Source: Betaproteobacteria bacterium
GTDB taxonomy: Bacteria; Pseudomonadota; Gammaproteobacteria; Burkholderiales; Casimicrobiaceae
Assembly (NCBI GenBank): GCA_013298765.1
Contig: JAAFJA010000018.1
Coordinates: 1 to 58,290, forward strand
DNA: 58,290 bases
Direction of reading: 5' to 3'
The translations under genes were made by a program, and so were the position numbers. This document shows positions 8,782-18,192 of the stretch, piece after piece (the stretch's first letter is position 1; each line of letters begins with the position of its first letter). The notes beneath the pieces were generated by a model. That model saw only the letters and a list, made by a program, of their open reading frames with translations, did not search any database and was not told the DNA's origin.

Positions 8782-10857
8782 CTACCGCGTTCCGAGATCA
8801 CGGATATCCACCGGCATCTCTTCGCTGTAGAGATCGATCACGCGGCAATCGGCGCACATCCGCAGTCGCCCAAGCGCTTTCGGATCAGCGAACATGCTGT
8901 GACCCGTCAACCGAGAAATCATCGATTCAACGAGCTGCTTGGTGCCGAGCGCTTTTCCGCAACGGGTACACGCCATGATCTCAGCTTGGTTGAGCACCCT
9001 TGGCTTTTTGGCCTCTGGCAGCAAGTTAAGTCGTGGCGAAAGCGTAATCGCACTTTCCGGACACGTTTTTTCACAGAGGCCGCACTGCACGCACTTGGAT
9101 TCGATAAAGCGCAACTGCGGTTGCTCCGGGTTATCGGCCAACGCGCCCTCCGGGCAAGCGCCGACGCAGGCAAGGCACATCGTGCATTTATCCGCGTTGA
9201 CCTTGATTTCGCCATACGGTGCGCCAGGCGCGAGAGCGATGACTGTTTTCGGCGTCGGCGCGTGCGCGAGCAAATGTTCAAACACAGCGTCGAGCGTGCC
9301 GCGCTTATCGTTTGACAGATTAAAGCTCGCCGCCTCGCGCACCGCGAGCCCGCGTGGCGCTTGCGAAAGCGCACCCGCGAAATACGTTTCGTCAACAATC
9401 AGCACCTGACAATCTTGGTAACCCAAGGCAGCAAGAATTGTGTTGGCCACCAGCGCCTGTGCGCCGAGCGCAGCACGGTAGTCAGGTGCAATATCGTCAG
9501 TCAACAACACGGTGACGGCCGTTGCGCCGTAAGCAAACGCGCCGAGCCATACGTCTATACCGGCCGCCGCTGGGTGGTGCAGCGCAAGCGGTAGTGTGCT
9601 TGCCGGGAGGCCGTCGCCGCTGCGCGCAATTGAGGCGATCGCCTCGCTGCCGCGCCCCGCATCATGCAGCAGAATCGTAGGATCGCGACCACCAGCCGTT
9701 GAGAAAGTTTTTAGCAACGTCTTCATGCGTGCGCCCACATCGCTCACGCGTGGATACACGTAGGTAAGCGCGCCTGACGGGCAGACTGTCGTGCACGCGC
9801 CACAGCCCATGCAAAGCTCCGGCGTCACCTCGATGTGGTCCCCTTTCGGGGCAATCGCTGAGGTAGAGCACACATCGATGCACTGCGTACAGCCGGATTT
9901 CTTGTTGCGCGAATGCGCGCAGATGTTCGATTTGTAATTGAAATATTTCGGCTTCTCGAACTCGCCCTTCAGCGCAACAATCTGCGCCACGGTTTTCATC
10001 CGCGCCACAACGTCTTTACCGGGCGCAAAATAGCCTTGCGGCGGCTGATGCTGCGTGAAGAGCGCCTGTTCGGTGAGATTGACCACGATATCGAACTTGC
10101 CACCGCGCGCAGCGCTTGCCGAAACGCGCGCGAAATCGATCGCGTTGTTGTCTCCGCACGCCGTGACACAGGCGCGATGCGATTTACATTTTTCGAGATC
10201 AATCTGATAACTCAGATCAATGGCTGACTCAGGGCAGGCGGAGATGCACGCGCTACAACGAGTACAGGCATCAAGATCGATGGGATTTTGCTGCTCCCAT
10301 TTCACATCAAACGCGCCTAGCCAACCGCGCACGTGCGCTTTCGTGCCACTTACAACGGGGAAATCGCGAATGCTCGGCATCTCGTGATCGGCATTGGTGA
10401 TGAGCACATTGACTCGCACCGAATCCTTGAGCATTTCCGCCAAAGGCAGCGCATCGCTCGCAGCGCCGATGATGAGCGTTTCGCCCTTTGATTGGTAGCT
10501 GACTTGTGTCGTGGGCTGCGGCTCAGGCAACATAGCCTCGGCGATCAACGCAGCGATTTTTGGCGTGGCAAAGCTCGATTCTTTCGACCAGCCCGCCTTT
10601 TCGCGAATGTTGAAGAAACGGAGCGTTGACACTTTCGGCGAACCGCTGGCGACCTCGCCAAGCAAACGCGATTCTTGCGTGCAAGCCACCCCAATATCGC
10701 CTTCGATGACATCGCCAAACCGCTCAAGTTCGCGCTGACACATCGCATCAAACACATGCGCGCCAGGCACCCCCGCGGCCTTTGCCGCCGCCTGAAGTTC
10801 CCCGTTATCGGTGTTAATCGTGCGATTGCACGAGCAGAGATAGACCTGTTTCGCCAT
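8782..10857 (-). CDS. Polyferredoxin (multi-cluster 4Fe-4S protein) of the formate dehydrogenase block
   Basis: A soluble 691-residue iron-sulfur protein. Cys-rich sites from N to C: an unusual YLCSCNRTINT start, CTRCSACISACP (about 197-208), CKSHRACVTACG, CAHSRNKKSGCTQCIDVC, CMGCGACTTVCP, CTMCLACVGACP, CVQCGLCEKTCP and a final CTRCGKA...CADC pair. This implies at least five or six [4Fe-4S] clusters. Between the second and third groups lies a non-ferredoxin segment near 390-520. Proteins of this type commonly sit beside TorD, DUF3305 and DUF3306 genes in betaproteobacterial formate dehydrogenase regions. It may pass electrons to or from a cytoplasmic partner, but no redox partner is visible and the role is unproven. 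Confidence 0.88.
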   Translation of the reverse strand: MAKQVYLCSCNRTINTDNGELQAAAKAAGVPGAHVFDAMCQRELERFGDVIEGDIGVACTQESRLLGEVASGSPKVSTLRFFNIREKAGWSKESSFATPKIAALIAEAMLPEPQPTTQVSYQSKGETLIIGAASDALPLAEMLKDSVRVNVLITNADHEMPSIRDFPVVSGTKAHVRGWLGAFDVKWEQQNPIDLDACTRCSACISACPESAIDLSYQIDLEKCKSHRACVTACGDNNAIDFARVSASAARGGKFDIVVNLTEQALFTQHQPPQGYFAPGKDVVARMKTVAQIVALKGEFEKPKYFNYKSNICAHSRNKKSGCTQCIDVCSTSAIAPKGDHIEVTPELCMGCGACTTVCPSGALTYVYPRVSDVGARMKTLLKTFSTAGGRDPTILLHDAGRGSEAIASIARSGDGLPASTLPLALHHPAAAGIDVWLGAFAYGATAVTVLLTDDIAPDYRAALGAQALVANTILAALGYQDCQVLIVDETYFAGALSQAPRGLAVREAASFNLSNDKRGTLDAVFEHLLAHAPTPKTVIALAPGAPYGEIKVNADKCTMCLACVGACPEGALADNPEQPQLRFIESKCVQCGLCEKTCPESAITLSPRLNLLPEAKKPRVLNQAEIMACTRCGKALGTKQLVESMISRLTGHSMFADPKALGRLRMCADCRVIDLYSEEMPVDIRDLGTR

Positions 10858-10868
10858 TGACTTCTTAC

Positions 10869-11657
10869 TTAGCGTGGATCGTCTGTCGTCGCAAGAATTG
10901 GCGACTCATTCGATGGTATTGGTTGACTTGGGTGCACGTCGGGCAAGGCCGGTGGATTCGGGTCGACGTAGCGAAAATCGCCGACGCGCTTGCCGTAGCG
11001 AGGCGATGTGCTCGGCAATTGCTGCACGGGTTCAGTGCTCGAAACAGCCCACGTCTCCTCGTCTTGCGCCGCAGCCGTCGGGTCGGACTCTCGAGCCTCG
11101 GTAAGTGCGGCAAGCTGCTCGCGTGCGGCGAGCACCGCTTTGCCCTCTTCGCTTTCTATATCCACGGCATAGCCACCGGGGGTGACCACTTGCTGGAGCG
11201 GCTTACTGATTGACTTCCATGCCGACAAGCCTTCGAGCTCCTCAGCAGTGATGGGTTCAAACTTCGTGTAGTCGTCGATGTAGATATCGAGGCCGTCCAT
11301 CACGTTGAAATGCGGGTCTTTGAAAAGCGTTTTGAGCGCTTGTCTTTTCAGCACTTCCGGCACTTTCGCCTGCATGAACGGCGTGAAATCGCGCTCCAGT
11401 GAAATTTCATCGAGCGGCGGTAGCTCGGCAGACGATTCCTGCGCTAGCGCCGGGTTGCCTGAGCCTGCGCTGGCTGGAGTAACCACGCATTCTTGCGCTT
11501 CTGCTAAATCAGCGAGGCCCTTATTCGAATGGGGCTCAGGCGGCGAAACACTTGCTGCAGAGTCAGCCGATTTACTACCGCTTGTCCCGCGTTTTAGGCG
11601 CGACCAGCGCGAAAGCACAGATTCATCTTGCCCCGTAGGTTCGAGCGATTCAGCCAT
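10869..11657 (-). CDS. DUF3306 domain protein
   Basis: A 262-residue cytoplasmic protein with the family's recognisable core: an N-terminal LSRWSRLKRG motif (about residues 14-23), a variable low-complexity linker, then DFTPFMQAKVPEVLKRQALKTLF and NVMDGLDIYIDDYTKF (about 90-155), and a disordered Pro-rich tail. The start overlaps the end of the DUF3305 gene by 8 bp. The family has no known biochemical activity; it travels with DUF3305, a polyferredoxin and formate dehydrogenase, which suggests maturation or electron supply. Confidence 0.88.
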   Translation of the reverse strand: MAESLEPTGQDESVLSRWSRLKRGTSGSKSADSAASVSPPEPHSNKGLADLAEAQECVVTPASAGSGNPALAQESSAELPPLDEISLERDFTPFMQAKVPEVLKRQALKTLFKDPHFNVMDGLDIYIDDYTKFEPITAEELEGLSAWKSISKPLQQVVTPGGYAVDIESEEGKAVLAAREQLAALTEARESDPTAAAQDEETWAVSSTEPVQQLPSTSPRYGKRVGDFRYVDPNPPALPDVHPSQPIPSNESPILATTDDPR

Positions 11658-12264
11658 GACGCCCCCCGCGCGCTGCCGGTGAATCTGGCGGTACGATCAA
11701 CGCATTTGCACTGTCACCCGCGCCCTGGCGAAACGGATCATTGCGCTTTACTTTGCGCCGCTTCTCAGGGGTGTAGAACTTCATCGTGTATTCGGCGAGC
11801 GCGCCCTGCATCGCCTCAGGCATCGGCACGCGATCCACGCGATCACTCGCATCGAGCATGCGTCCTGCTTCGTTGTATGAAGCCGTCACCACTGCCGGCA
11901 CCGGCACCGCGTCGGTGGGCGCGTCGTCATCCAAGCGCCACATAACGAACACGCACGGCGCGTCCGAAGTGAGATTCAGCCAATAGCCTTCGCCCTCGGA
12001 TGGGTGTAAATCCATGAGCGCGCCGTACCATCGCCAAAATGCTTGCTCGTCATGCGTCTCGGCTTCGCATCGAAGTGGCGGCGCAATCTGAGACATCGTG
12101 ACCGCCGTGGGCTCCCACTCGAAATCAGCCCATCGGCTCACAACGGGACGCTTACGAAATACGACTTCAACCGACCAGACAACTTTTGCCGGAATATTCG
12201 CCGCTAGAGTGCGCTCGGAAACTGGCGCAAGGATTTCGTTTGGGGATAGCTCAGTCATGTTCAC
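11650..12264 (-). CDS. DUF3305 domain protein
   Basis: A 204-residue protein beginning the formate dehydrogenase block. The central region carries the family pattern of DUF3305: ...RWADFEWEP..., [25 protein letters not shown], then a beta-rich stretch ending [16 protein letters not shown]. The C-terminus is basic and disordered ([12 protein letters not shown]). It contains no cysteine cluster or signal. Its function is unknown. Being the promoter-proximal gene and overlapping DUF3306, it is probably expressed together with all downstream genes. Only 48 bp separate it from divergent moaA. Confidence 0.87.
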   Translation of the reverse strand: MNMTELSPNEILAPVSERTLAANIPAKVVWSVEVVFRKRPVVSRWADFEWEPTAVTMSQIAPPLRCEAETHDEQAFWRWYGALMDLHPSEGEGYWLNLTSDAPCVFVMWRLDDDAPTDAVPVPAVVTASYNEAGRMLDASDRVDRVPMPEAMQGALAEYTMKFYTPEKRRKVKRNDPFRQGAGDSANALIVPPDSPAARGGRHG

Positions 12265-12312
12265 GGCGACGAATCTAGCAGAATAGCAGTTAGCGAAACC
12301 GCGTCGCGCAAT

Positions 12313-13518
12313 TTGCCGATGCGTAACTCGCGAAAAGCGGAAACTATCAACACAACTGCGGCAACAAACCCTCGTTTACCCATGGGCGAATCAGCAAACC
12401 CGACGCGAAAAATCATTGCACTGGCTGTTGCAGGCGCACGCGCGGCTGAGCCCGCAACGCGAGATGCGCTCTCAGCAGTGAAGCTTGCCGAACGTGTGTA
12501 CGACACTCGCACGCGCGCACTCCACGATCTGCGCATTTCAGTCACGGATCGTTGCAATTTCCGCTGCACCTATTGCATGCCCAAAGATGTGTTTGGGCCG
12601 GGCTACAAATTCTTGCCGCACGATGCGCTGCTCTCGTTTGAAGAGATCACGCGCTTTGCTCGAATCTCCGCGCAGTTGGGTGTTGAAAAAATTCGTCTTA
12701 CCGGCGGCGAGCCAACGTTGCGCCGCGACTTGCCTCGACTCATCGAGATGTTGGACGCGCTCAAAACGCCATCGGGCCACGCACTTGATCTCACACTCAC
12801 GACCAACGGCTCGACCCTGGTCAAACAAGCCCGTGCGCTCAAAGACGCAGGGCTTCAGCGGATTACAGTTTCACTCGATTCCCTTGACGATGCCACGTTC
12901 AAGTCGATGAACGATGTCGACTTTCCGGTCGCCGATGTGCTGAAGGGCATCGAGGCAGCGCACGCCGTCGGCCTCGCGCCGATCAAAGTCAATATGGTCG
13001 TCAAGCGCGGTGTGAACGATCAAAGCATTGTCGACATGGCAAAGCATTTCAAAGGCACTGGCGTCGTCGTTCGCTATATCGAATTCATGGATGTGGGCGC
13101 AACGAACGGCTGGCGCATGGATGACGTGGTGCCCAGTGCGGAGGTGGTGCGAGCAATCTCGACTTGGTCGCCTCTCGAAGCCATTGATGCACAGTACGAG
13201 GGTGAAGTTGCCGAGCGCTGGCGCTACAAGGACGGCGGCGGCGAGATCGGCGTGATTAGCAGCGTGACGCAAGCGTTTTGCAAAACCTGCACTCGCGCCC
13301 GATTGTCCACCGACGGCAAAATTTTCACCTGCCTCTTCGCGACTGACGGCACTGATTTCCGCCAGATGATGCGAAACGGCGCGAGCGATGACGATATCGC
13401 AGCGCTTTTGGTAGGTCTTTGGCAGTCGCGCACAGACCGCTACAGTGAGATTCGTACCGCAGCCACCACCTTGGAACGCCAAGCTAGAAAAGTTGAGATG
13501 AGCTATATCGGCGGGTAG
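12313..13518 (+). CDS. moaA: GTP 3',8-cyclase (molybdenum cofactor synthesis)
   Basis: Radical SAM enzyme catalysing the first step of molybdopterin synthesis, GTP to 3',8-cH2GTP. The SAM cluster is in CNFRCTYC (about residue 80), and the second C-terminal [4Fe-4S] site is in [19 protein letters not shown]. The TGGEP motif is present, and the protein ends in Gly-Gly (YIGG), as required for MoaC-coupled chemistry. At up to 401 residues it has an N-terminal extension of roughly 65 residues beyond usual MoaA. The true start is uncertain: TTG at 12313, ATG at 12319 or ATG at 12382, none with a clear ribosome site. It is divergent from the formate dehydrogenase block, the molybdoenzyme it supports. 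Confidence 0.95.
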   Translation: MPMRNSRKAETINTTAATNPRLPMGESANPTRKIIALAVAGARAAEPATRDALSAVKLAERVYDTRTRALHDLRISVTDRCNFRCTYCMPKDVFGPGYKFLPHDALLSFEEITRFARISAQLGVEKIRLTGGEPTLRRDLPRLIEMLDALKTPSGHALDLTLTTNGSTLVKQARALKDAGLQRITVSLDSLDDATFKSMNDVDFPVADVLKGIEAAHAVGLAPIKVNMVVKRGVNDQSIVDMAKHFKGTGVVVRYIEFMDVGATNGWRMDDVVPSAEVVRAISTWSPLEAIDAQYEGEVAERWRYKDGGGEIGVISSVTQAFCKTCTRARLSTDGKIFTCLFATDGTDFRQMMRNGASDDDIAALLVGLWQSRTDRYSEIRTAATTLERQARKVEMSYIGG

Positions 13519-13560
13519 GGGATCGCCGAGGCTATCCACCGCGTACATTGCTTTCAGCCG

Positions 13561-13588
13561 TCACGCGCTGCGACTGGATTGCGCGTGA
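13561..13588 (+). terminator. Hairpin downstream of moaA
   Basis: Perfect inverted repeat TCACGCGC / GCGCGTGA around a 12-base loop, 42 bp after the moaA stop. No T-run follows, so it could be an RNA-stabilising end or a weak terminator. Confidence 0.4.
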
Positions 13589-13675
13589 GCGGTACCGCTT
13601 CGTCGAGGTTCTTTGTGCTGATTTCATTCATCGGCTGACGGCGAAATTCATTACAAACTAAACAAGGAGGAATTC

Positions 13676-14515
13676 ATGAACATCAAACACCTTTTTCTCG
13701 GGCTCGCTGCAGCGCTCATCGCAGGATGCGCGAGCACCGCACCACAACCAACCGCGCCCGCCGCGCCTGCGGCGCAAATTGTTCCGAAGACGCCTGGCGA
13801 AGTGCGCGCCATGCTCTGGGTAGGCAATAGCTTTTTCTATTACAACAATTCGATGCACGGGCACGTGGGGCAAATGATGAGTGCGGCTGGCGTGCGCGGT
13901 TTGCGCAGCGTGTCAGCCACCATCTCGGGTTCCGGCATTAACTGGCACGATGTGGCTGCACATTTCAAACCGGGCGGCGTGGCGAGCTATTCCTTCGTGG
14001 GTGACAACGAGGTGCGCTTTAATCAATTTGATAAGCCGTTTGATGCCGTTTTGATGATGGATTGCAGCCAGTGTCCGGTTCATCCGCAGCTGCAATCGGT
14101 CTTCTACGAATTTGCGAAAAAGCACAGCGACACCGTTCGCAAGAATGGCGCTGAACCAGCGCTCTTCATGTCGTGGGCGTACTCCGACAAACCGGAGATG
14201 ACGCAACAACTTGCCAATGAGTACATCAAGGCAGGTAAACAAAACAACGCGCTGGTGGTGCCTGCTGGCTTGGCGTTCGCAAACTCAATCGCCAAGCGCC
14301 CCGACATCAATCTCTACGTGGCCGACAAGCGCCACCCAAGCCTCGCCGGAACGTATCTAGGCGCGGCGGTTGTAATGGCCTCCGTCTACAAGCGAAATCC
14401 CGTGGGCAACAGCTACACCGCAGGGCTCCCGGCTGACGTCGCCACCCACTTACAGAATGTGGCGTGGGAAACGGTGCAGACGTTTCATGCCAAAGAAGGC
14501 CGCGGTTCGCTCTAG
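13676..14515 (+). CDS. Lipoprotein, SGNH/GDSL-like hydrolase
   Basis: A 279-residue exported lipoprotein with lipobox LIAGC (Cys near residue 18). After a Pro/Ala linker the first SGNH-like block is LWVGNSFFYYNNSM (nucleophile Ser near residue 52), and the C-terminal block DKRHPSLAGTYLGA supplies an Asp-x-x-His pair typical of SGNH esterases. The middle parts have a SQCPVHPQ stretch with two cysteines. The ribosome site AAGGAGG is ideal. It is probably an envelope ester hydrolase; the substrate is unknown. It has its own transcript, with no co-directional partner nearby. Confidence 0.75.
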   Translation: MNIKHLFLGLAAALIAGCASTAPQPTAPAAPAAQIVPKTPGEVRAMLWVGNSFFYYNNSMHGHVGQMMSAAGVRGLRSVSATISGSGINWHDVAAHFKPGGVASYSFVGDNEVRFNQFDKPFDAVLMMDCSQCPVHPQLQSVFYEFAKKHSDTVRKNGAEPALFMSWAYSDKPEMTQQLANEYIKAGKQNNALVVPAGLAFANSIAKRPDINLYVADKRHPSLAGTYLGAAVVMASVYKRNPVGNSYTAGLPADVATHLQNVAWETVQTFHAKEGRGSL

Positions 14516-14816
14516 GCGCATACGAAGAAAACGCTCACGGCGCAGCTTTCTGACGAAGGCGCGCCGCAACTGCAACCGTCCGCGTGGATGAGGAAAATCG
14601 GATGAGGTTTCGCTCAGCGTGTCGTGCATATTCGCGCGTTTGCACGCCGCAGCTGAGCGCGAGACAGCGATTGATCTCAGCGCACATCGATCAGTGCATT
14701 GACTTCTAGCCACGATGAACGTGGGCTGGCGGCGATTTTCTTTGACACTTGCTATACATCGAAAACAACGTTCGCGCCCGATTGAACGAGGCGGGATGGC
14801 GCGTAGCTATCGCAAA
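14516..14816. other. Intergenic region with no recognised gene
   Basis: About 300 bp between two convergent genes. It contains scattered A/T-rich words around 14740-14775 but no correctly spaced promoter, no strong hairpin and no coding pattern that I can support. Confidence 0.5.
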
Positions 14817-15719
14817 CTAATTCACTTTACACGCACCAGGGCTGCCCGCAGCGATTGGATTTTCGAATTCACCACTACTAACGGCGCGACCATCGAAAAG
14901 CTTCGGTAATTGGCCCGCGTTTCCGAACTTAGGATCAGCGCGACGACGCTCATTCAAGACTCGCACGATGTTCCATTCGTCGTGTGCACCATTACTGAAT
15001 GACACCGATGCACGCAAGGCATAGTAGTTTCGAAAGCTCGCGCGAGTCAGGCGACCGCGCTCCACTTCGCGCCGAAGCCCGGCATCTTCAGCGAGACGCT
15101 TGTCGAAATATTTCGCGAGCAAATCCATATCGTTTTGCCCAGCGAGCCCGAAAAACGAGGCGAAATCGCTCGGCCCAGCGAAATACACAAAGTCAAAATC
15201 TTCGCCCAGCGCATTCGCGCTTTCGAGCACGCGCGTCCACATGAGCATGTATTCGCCATGACCGCCGCGCGCGCCCGAGGGCGCGGTGAGATCCGCCTCT
15301 TTCATCGCAGGATTCAAGACCCACGTGTGCTCCGCGCCGAAGCGCCCTTCGATGCGCTCTTTCGCCCGCGCTGAGACTTCCGCGTTCACGTTGAAATACC
15401 CGCCAGCGGTAGTCGATAACGGCACTGAGAAATAGCCAATCGCCTTACCCTTTGCGCGCTCGCCCGCGATCATCGCACGCAAGGTTTTCACTCGCTCATC
15501 GATCACCGGCAAAAACTCATCATTCACGCAGTAACAAAGCTTGATTGCCGTGCATTGCGTGTTCTGCGCAACCTTCGGCGCAGCGCTCGCGGGCGACTGC
15601 GCGCCGGAAAGCCCCACAGCGCCGCCCCAAGTTAGGAGCGCTAAAAGCGCGGCAACCCGAGACAACCTCGTCGCGCCGCTAATCTGGAATGCGTGGACTG
15701 TGGCATCAATTTGGGTCAT
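14817..15719 (-). CDS. Exported protein of unknown function
   Basis: A 300-residue protein that I do not recognise. An N-terminal hydrophobic segment (about residues 21-41, AALLALLTWGGAVGLSG) looks like a signal peptide after a longish n-region. A cluster of cysteines (CTAIKLCYC) follows near residue 56, and a last Cys precedes the C-terminus. The middle part is globular and rich in aromatic residues (GEYMLMWTRVLESAN, FDFVYFAGPSDFASFF). No catalytic signature is evident. It lies next to psd on the same strand with a 58-bp gap and may share its transcript. Confidence 0.65.
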   Translation of the reverse strand: MTQIDATVHAFQISGATRLSRVAALLALLTWGGAVGLSGAQSPASAAPKVAQNTQCTAIKLCYCVNDEFLPVIDERVKTLRAMIAGERAKGKAIGYFSVPLSTTAGGYFNVNAEVSARAKERIEGRFGAEHTWVLNPAMKEADLTAPSGARGGHGEYMLMWTRVLESANALGEDFDFVYFAGPSDFASFFGLAGQNDMDLLAKYFDKRLAEDAGLRREVERGRLTRASFRNYYALRASVSFSNGAHDEWNIVRVLNERRRADPKFGNAGQLPKLFDGRAVSSGEFENPIAAGSPGACKVN

Positions 15720-15777
15720 GCTTTTTCATCCTTAGATCGAGTAAGTTGCGGAAGCGACGTTCATGCCAGCAAGCGAT

Positions 15778-16707
15778 TTACGGCGCACGCACGCCCATCG
15801 CCTCGCCCATACGCACCGAGCCCGCTGGCTTCCAGCTTTCGGTGAAACGAATCGTGTCCCTTGGCCAAAGCATCACAACGGTTGAGCCGAGAAGGAAGCG
15901 CCCCATCTCATCGCCCTTCTTGAGCACCACTTCGCCTGGTTTGTAATCCCATTCGCGAATGTCTAAGTACGGCAGCTCTTTCGGCGGAATCACATGACAG
16001 ACTTGCGCTGCGCGCTCCACGACATATTCGCCGTGCTGCGGAATTTTTCCTTCGCGATCGCGCGGATTCACCACGCCATGCCATACAGTGGCCATTGAAC
16101 CGACAATCGTCGCACCGACCAACACATTCACAAACGGCCCGTGCGGCGTATCGAACACGCACACCACGCGTTCGTTAATGGCGAATAGCCCAGGCACGGC
16201 GCGCGCCGTCGCGGGATTCACTGAATACAGCTTCCCGGGCACATAGATCATGCGCCGCAATTCCCCATCGCAGGGCATATGGATGCGGTGATAGTCCTTT
16301 GGGCTCAGATAGATCGTGGCAAAGTGCCCGTGCTCAAACTTCTTTGCGAGCGCGACGTCGCCACCGACGAGCGCGGTTGTCGAGTAGGTATGACCTTTCG
16401 CTTGGTAGATCACATCCCCCGCATGGCCGGCAATCGGTCCAAGCTGCGAAATCGCGCCATCAACAGGACAGAGAAAATCTGCATCCGCGAAGGGTCTAAC
16501 ACCTGGCTTCAGCGCGCGGGTGAAGAAATCATTGAATGATTTGTAAGCCGCAGGATCGGGATTTTCTGCCTCGTCCATCGCCACGCCGTAGCGTGCAATA
16601 AATCGGCGAATGACTGCGGTGGTGACGCCCCCTGCTTCGCGGCGTGCGAATGCGCCTGCCAACAGCGTAAGGAGTTTTTTGGGAAGGACATGCTGCAATG
16701 CGACCAT
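15778..16707 (-). CDS. psd: Phosphatidylserine decarboxylase proenzyme
   Basis: Makes phosphatidylethanolamine from phosphatidylserine in the inner membrane. The self-cleavage motif LGST (in GRFLLGSTVVML) near the C-terminus yields the pyruvoyl alpha chain. Other family marks are FNDFFTRALKPGVRP, CPVDGAISQLG, KDYHRIHMPCDG and a VGAT...VGSMATVWHG stretch. The start is placed at the ATG at 16707 to give MVALQHVLPKKL, matching the usual N-terminus; a longer TTG reading from 16746 lacks support. The length of about 309 residues is normal. Confidence 0.95.
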   Translation of the reverse strand: MVALQHVLPKKLLTLLAGAFARREAGGVTTAVIRRFIARYGVAMDEAENPDPAAYKSFNDFFTRALKPGVRPFADADFLCPVDGAISQLGPIAGHAGDVIYQAKGHTYSTTALVGGDVALAKKFEHGHFATIYLSPKDYHRIHMPCDGELRRMIYVPGKLYSVNPATARAVPGLFAINERVVCVFDTPHGPFVNVLVGATIVGSMATVWHGVVNPRDREGKIPQHGEYVVERAAQVCHVIPPKELPYLDIREWDYKPGEVVLKKGDEMGRFLLGSTVVMLWPRDTIRFTESWKPAGSVRMGEAMGVRAP

Positions 16708-16779
16708 CCCACTATTTTGGCCGAAACACGCGGCTCGCAGGGCCAAATCGTGCGCAAACGAATATGCACACGTTCAGGC

Positions 16780-18027
16780 TTACGTCACCTTGGTGGGCTG
16801 GTGGCCCGCCGCGCGCTTGTAGCGCTGCACGACGGCATCGATCTCAGCCGGATCAATCACGTCCTGCAAGCGCTCGAACCCCGACGGCGAGGCCTCGTGA
16901 ACCATATCGAGAATGATGTCGAGCCCCTCTTGCCGATTCATACGAACAATTTCGGCGGTCATCGGACGGCGCACTGCCTCATACGCAGCGAGCGCGTCGC
17001 GCAGATTGGCGTGTTGCTCAAGCGAATCGGCCAGCGCACGCGCATCCAAAATTGCTTGCGTCGCGCCATTGCTACCGATGGGATACATCGGATGAGCAGC
17101 GTCGCCCAGCAACGTCATGTTGCCATCTTGCCACTGCGGGAGCGGATCACGATCAACCATCGGCCACTCGAAAATTTGTGTTGCTTGGGTGATGAGGCTG
17201 GGCACATCGAGCCAATCAAATCGCCATGAGCCAAATGTCGGGAGCAAATCTTCAACGCGCCCGGGTGTGCTCCAGCTTTCGCGAGAGGGCGCGGTAAGTA
17301 CACCCCCAATCCCATCGGCGACTCGAATATCAGCAATCCAATTGATCAGCTGCAAACCATCGTCGCGCGGCTTTTCTATGGGGTACACAACAAACTTCGC
17401 GTACTTGTTACCGGCTTGCACCATCGTGCGTGCGCCCATAAACGGCTTTGCCAGCGTGGTTCCGCGCCACATCATCATGCCATTCCATTTCGGCGGCCCT
17501 TCGTTCGGGTAGCGCTGTGCCCGCGCAGCCGAATGGATGCCATCGGCCGCAATGAAGAGGTCGAAAGAATCAGTGGTGAGCGTACCGTCGCTCCTACTAA
17601 ACGACACGTTGCAACCGTGATCGTTTGACTCGTATCGCGTGAGTCGTGATCCGGGTCGCAATTGCACGTTGGCTCGCGCGCGAGCGGCATCTAGGAGCGC
17701 CGTATGCAGCGCGCCGCGATGAATCGAATACTGCGGCGTTGCGTAGCCACCAGCGATTCCGCGCAAATCCCGATAGATCGTTTGACCGAACTTATTTGCA
17801 AAGACAAGTGCTTCCGTTTCAACTGCACACGCAGCCAGCGCCTCACCTAGCCCGAGCTCACTGAGTACGGCAACAGCGTGGGGCAGCACGTTGATACCAA
17901 CCCCCAACGCCTTGATTTCATTCGCAGACTCGAATAGCGTGATGCGATGACCGAGCCGTTCAAGCGCAAGCGCCGCAGTGAGGCCGCCAATCCCGGCACC
18001 TGCAATCGCGATGTTTTGTGATTTCAT
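16780..18027 (-). CDS. FAD-dependent aromatic monooxygenase (salicylate hydroxylase-like)
   Basis: Class A flavoprotein hydroxylase of about 415 residues. The N-terminal Rossmann motif is GAGIGGLTAALALERLG, the middle motif is DLFIAADGIHS, and the FAD-ribityl motif is LLGDAAHPMYPIGSNGATQ. It probably uses NAD(P)H and O2 to hydroxylate or decarboxylate a small aromatic acid; the substrate cannot be read. A TTG at 18069 extends the frame but lies within an operator palindrome, so ATG 18027 is preferred. It is transcribed divergently from a MarR-type regulator with two palindromes between them, which implies substrate-inducible control. Confidence 0.88.
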   Translation of the reverse strand: MKSQNIAIAGAGIGGLTAALALERLGHRITLFESANEIKALGVGINVLPHAVAVLSELGLGEALAACAVETEALVFANKFGQTIYRDLRGIAGGYATPQYSIHRGALHTALLDAARARANVQLRPGSRLTRYESNDHGCNVSFSRSDGTLTTDSFDLFIAADGIHSAARAQRYPNEGPPKWNGMMMWRGTTLAKPFMGARTMVQAGNKYAKFVVYPIEKPRDDGLQLINWIADIRVADGIGGVLTAPSRESWSTPGRVEDLLPTFGSWRFDWLDVPSLITQATQIFEWPMVDRDPLPQWQDGNMTLLGDAAHPMYPIGSNGATQAILDARALADSLEQHANLRDALAAYEAVRRPMTAEIVRMNRQEGLDIILDMVHEASPSGFERLQDVIDPAEIDAVVQRYKRAAGHQPTKVT

Positions 18028-18050
18028 GTTTTTTGCCAACCTCAGCCATT

Positions 18051-18069
18051 TTGTTGCATTATGCAACAA
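18051..18069. promoter_or_regulatory. Perfect 19-bp palindrome between monooxygenase and MarR gene
   Basis: TTGTTGCATTATGCAACAA is a perfect inverted repeat with 9-bp arms around a single central T. Its position, 24 bp upstream of the monooxygenase start codon and between the divergent genes, and its size fit a MarR-family operator. Binding by the adjacent MarR protein is inference. Confidence 0.75.
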
Positions 18070-18096
18070 TTTTCACCCGTTTGATAAAGGGATAAT

Positions 18097-18111
18097 TGAG
18101 CACAGTGCTCA
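18097..18111. promoter_or_regulatory. Second perfect palindrome (15 bp) in the same divergent promoter region
   Basis: TGAGCACAGTGCTCA has 7-bp arms around one A. It differs in sequence from the palindrome at 18051, so it may bind a different factor or mark the regulator's own promoter side. Confidence 0.5.
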
Positions 18112-18192
18112 GGCGCTTACCCATAGTTGCACGCATCGTGGCGACCGCGCGTGCCGCCCGCACCTTTCTACGACGCGAACGCCCCCACCATC

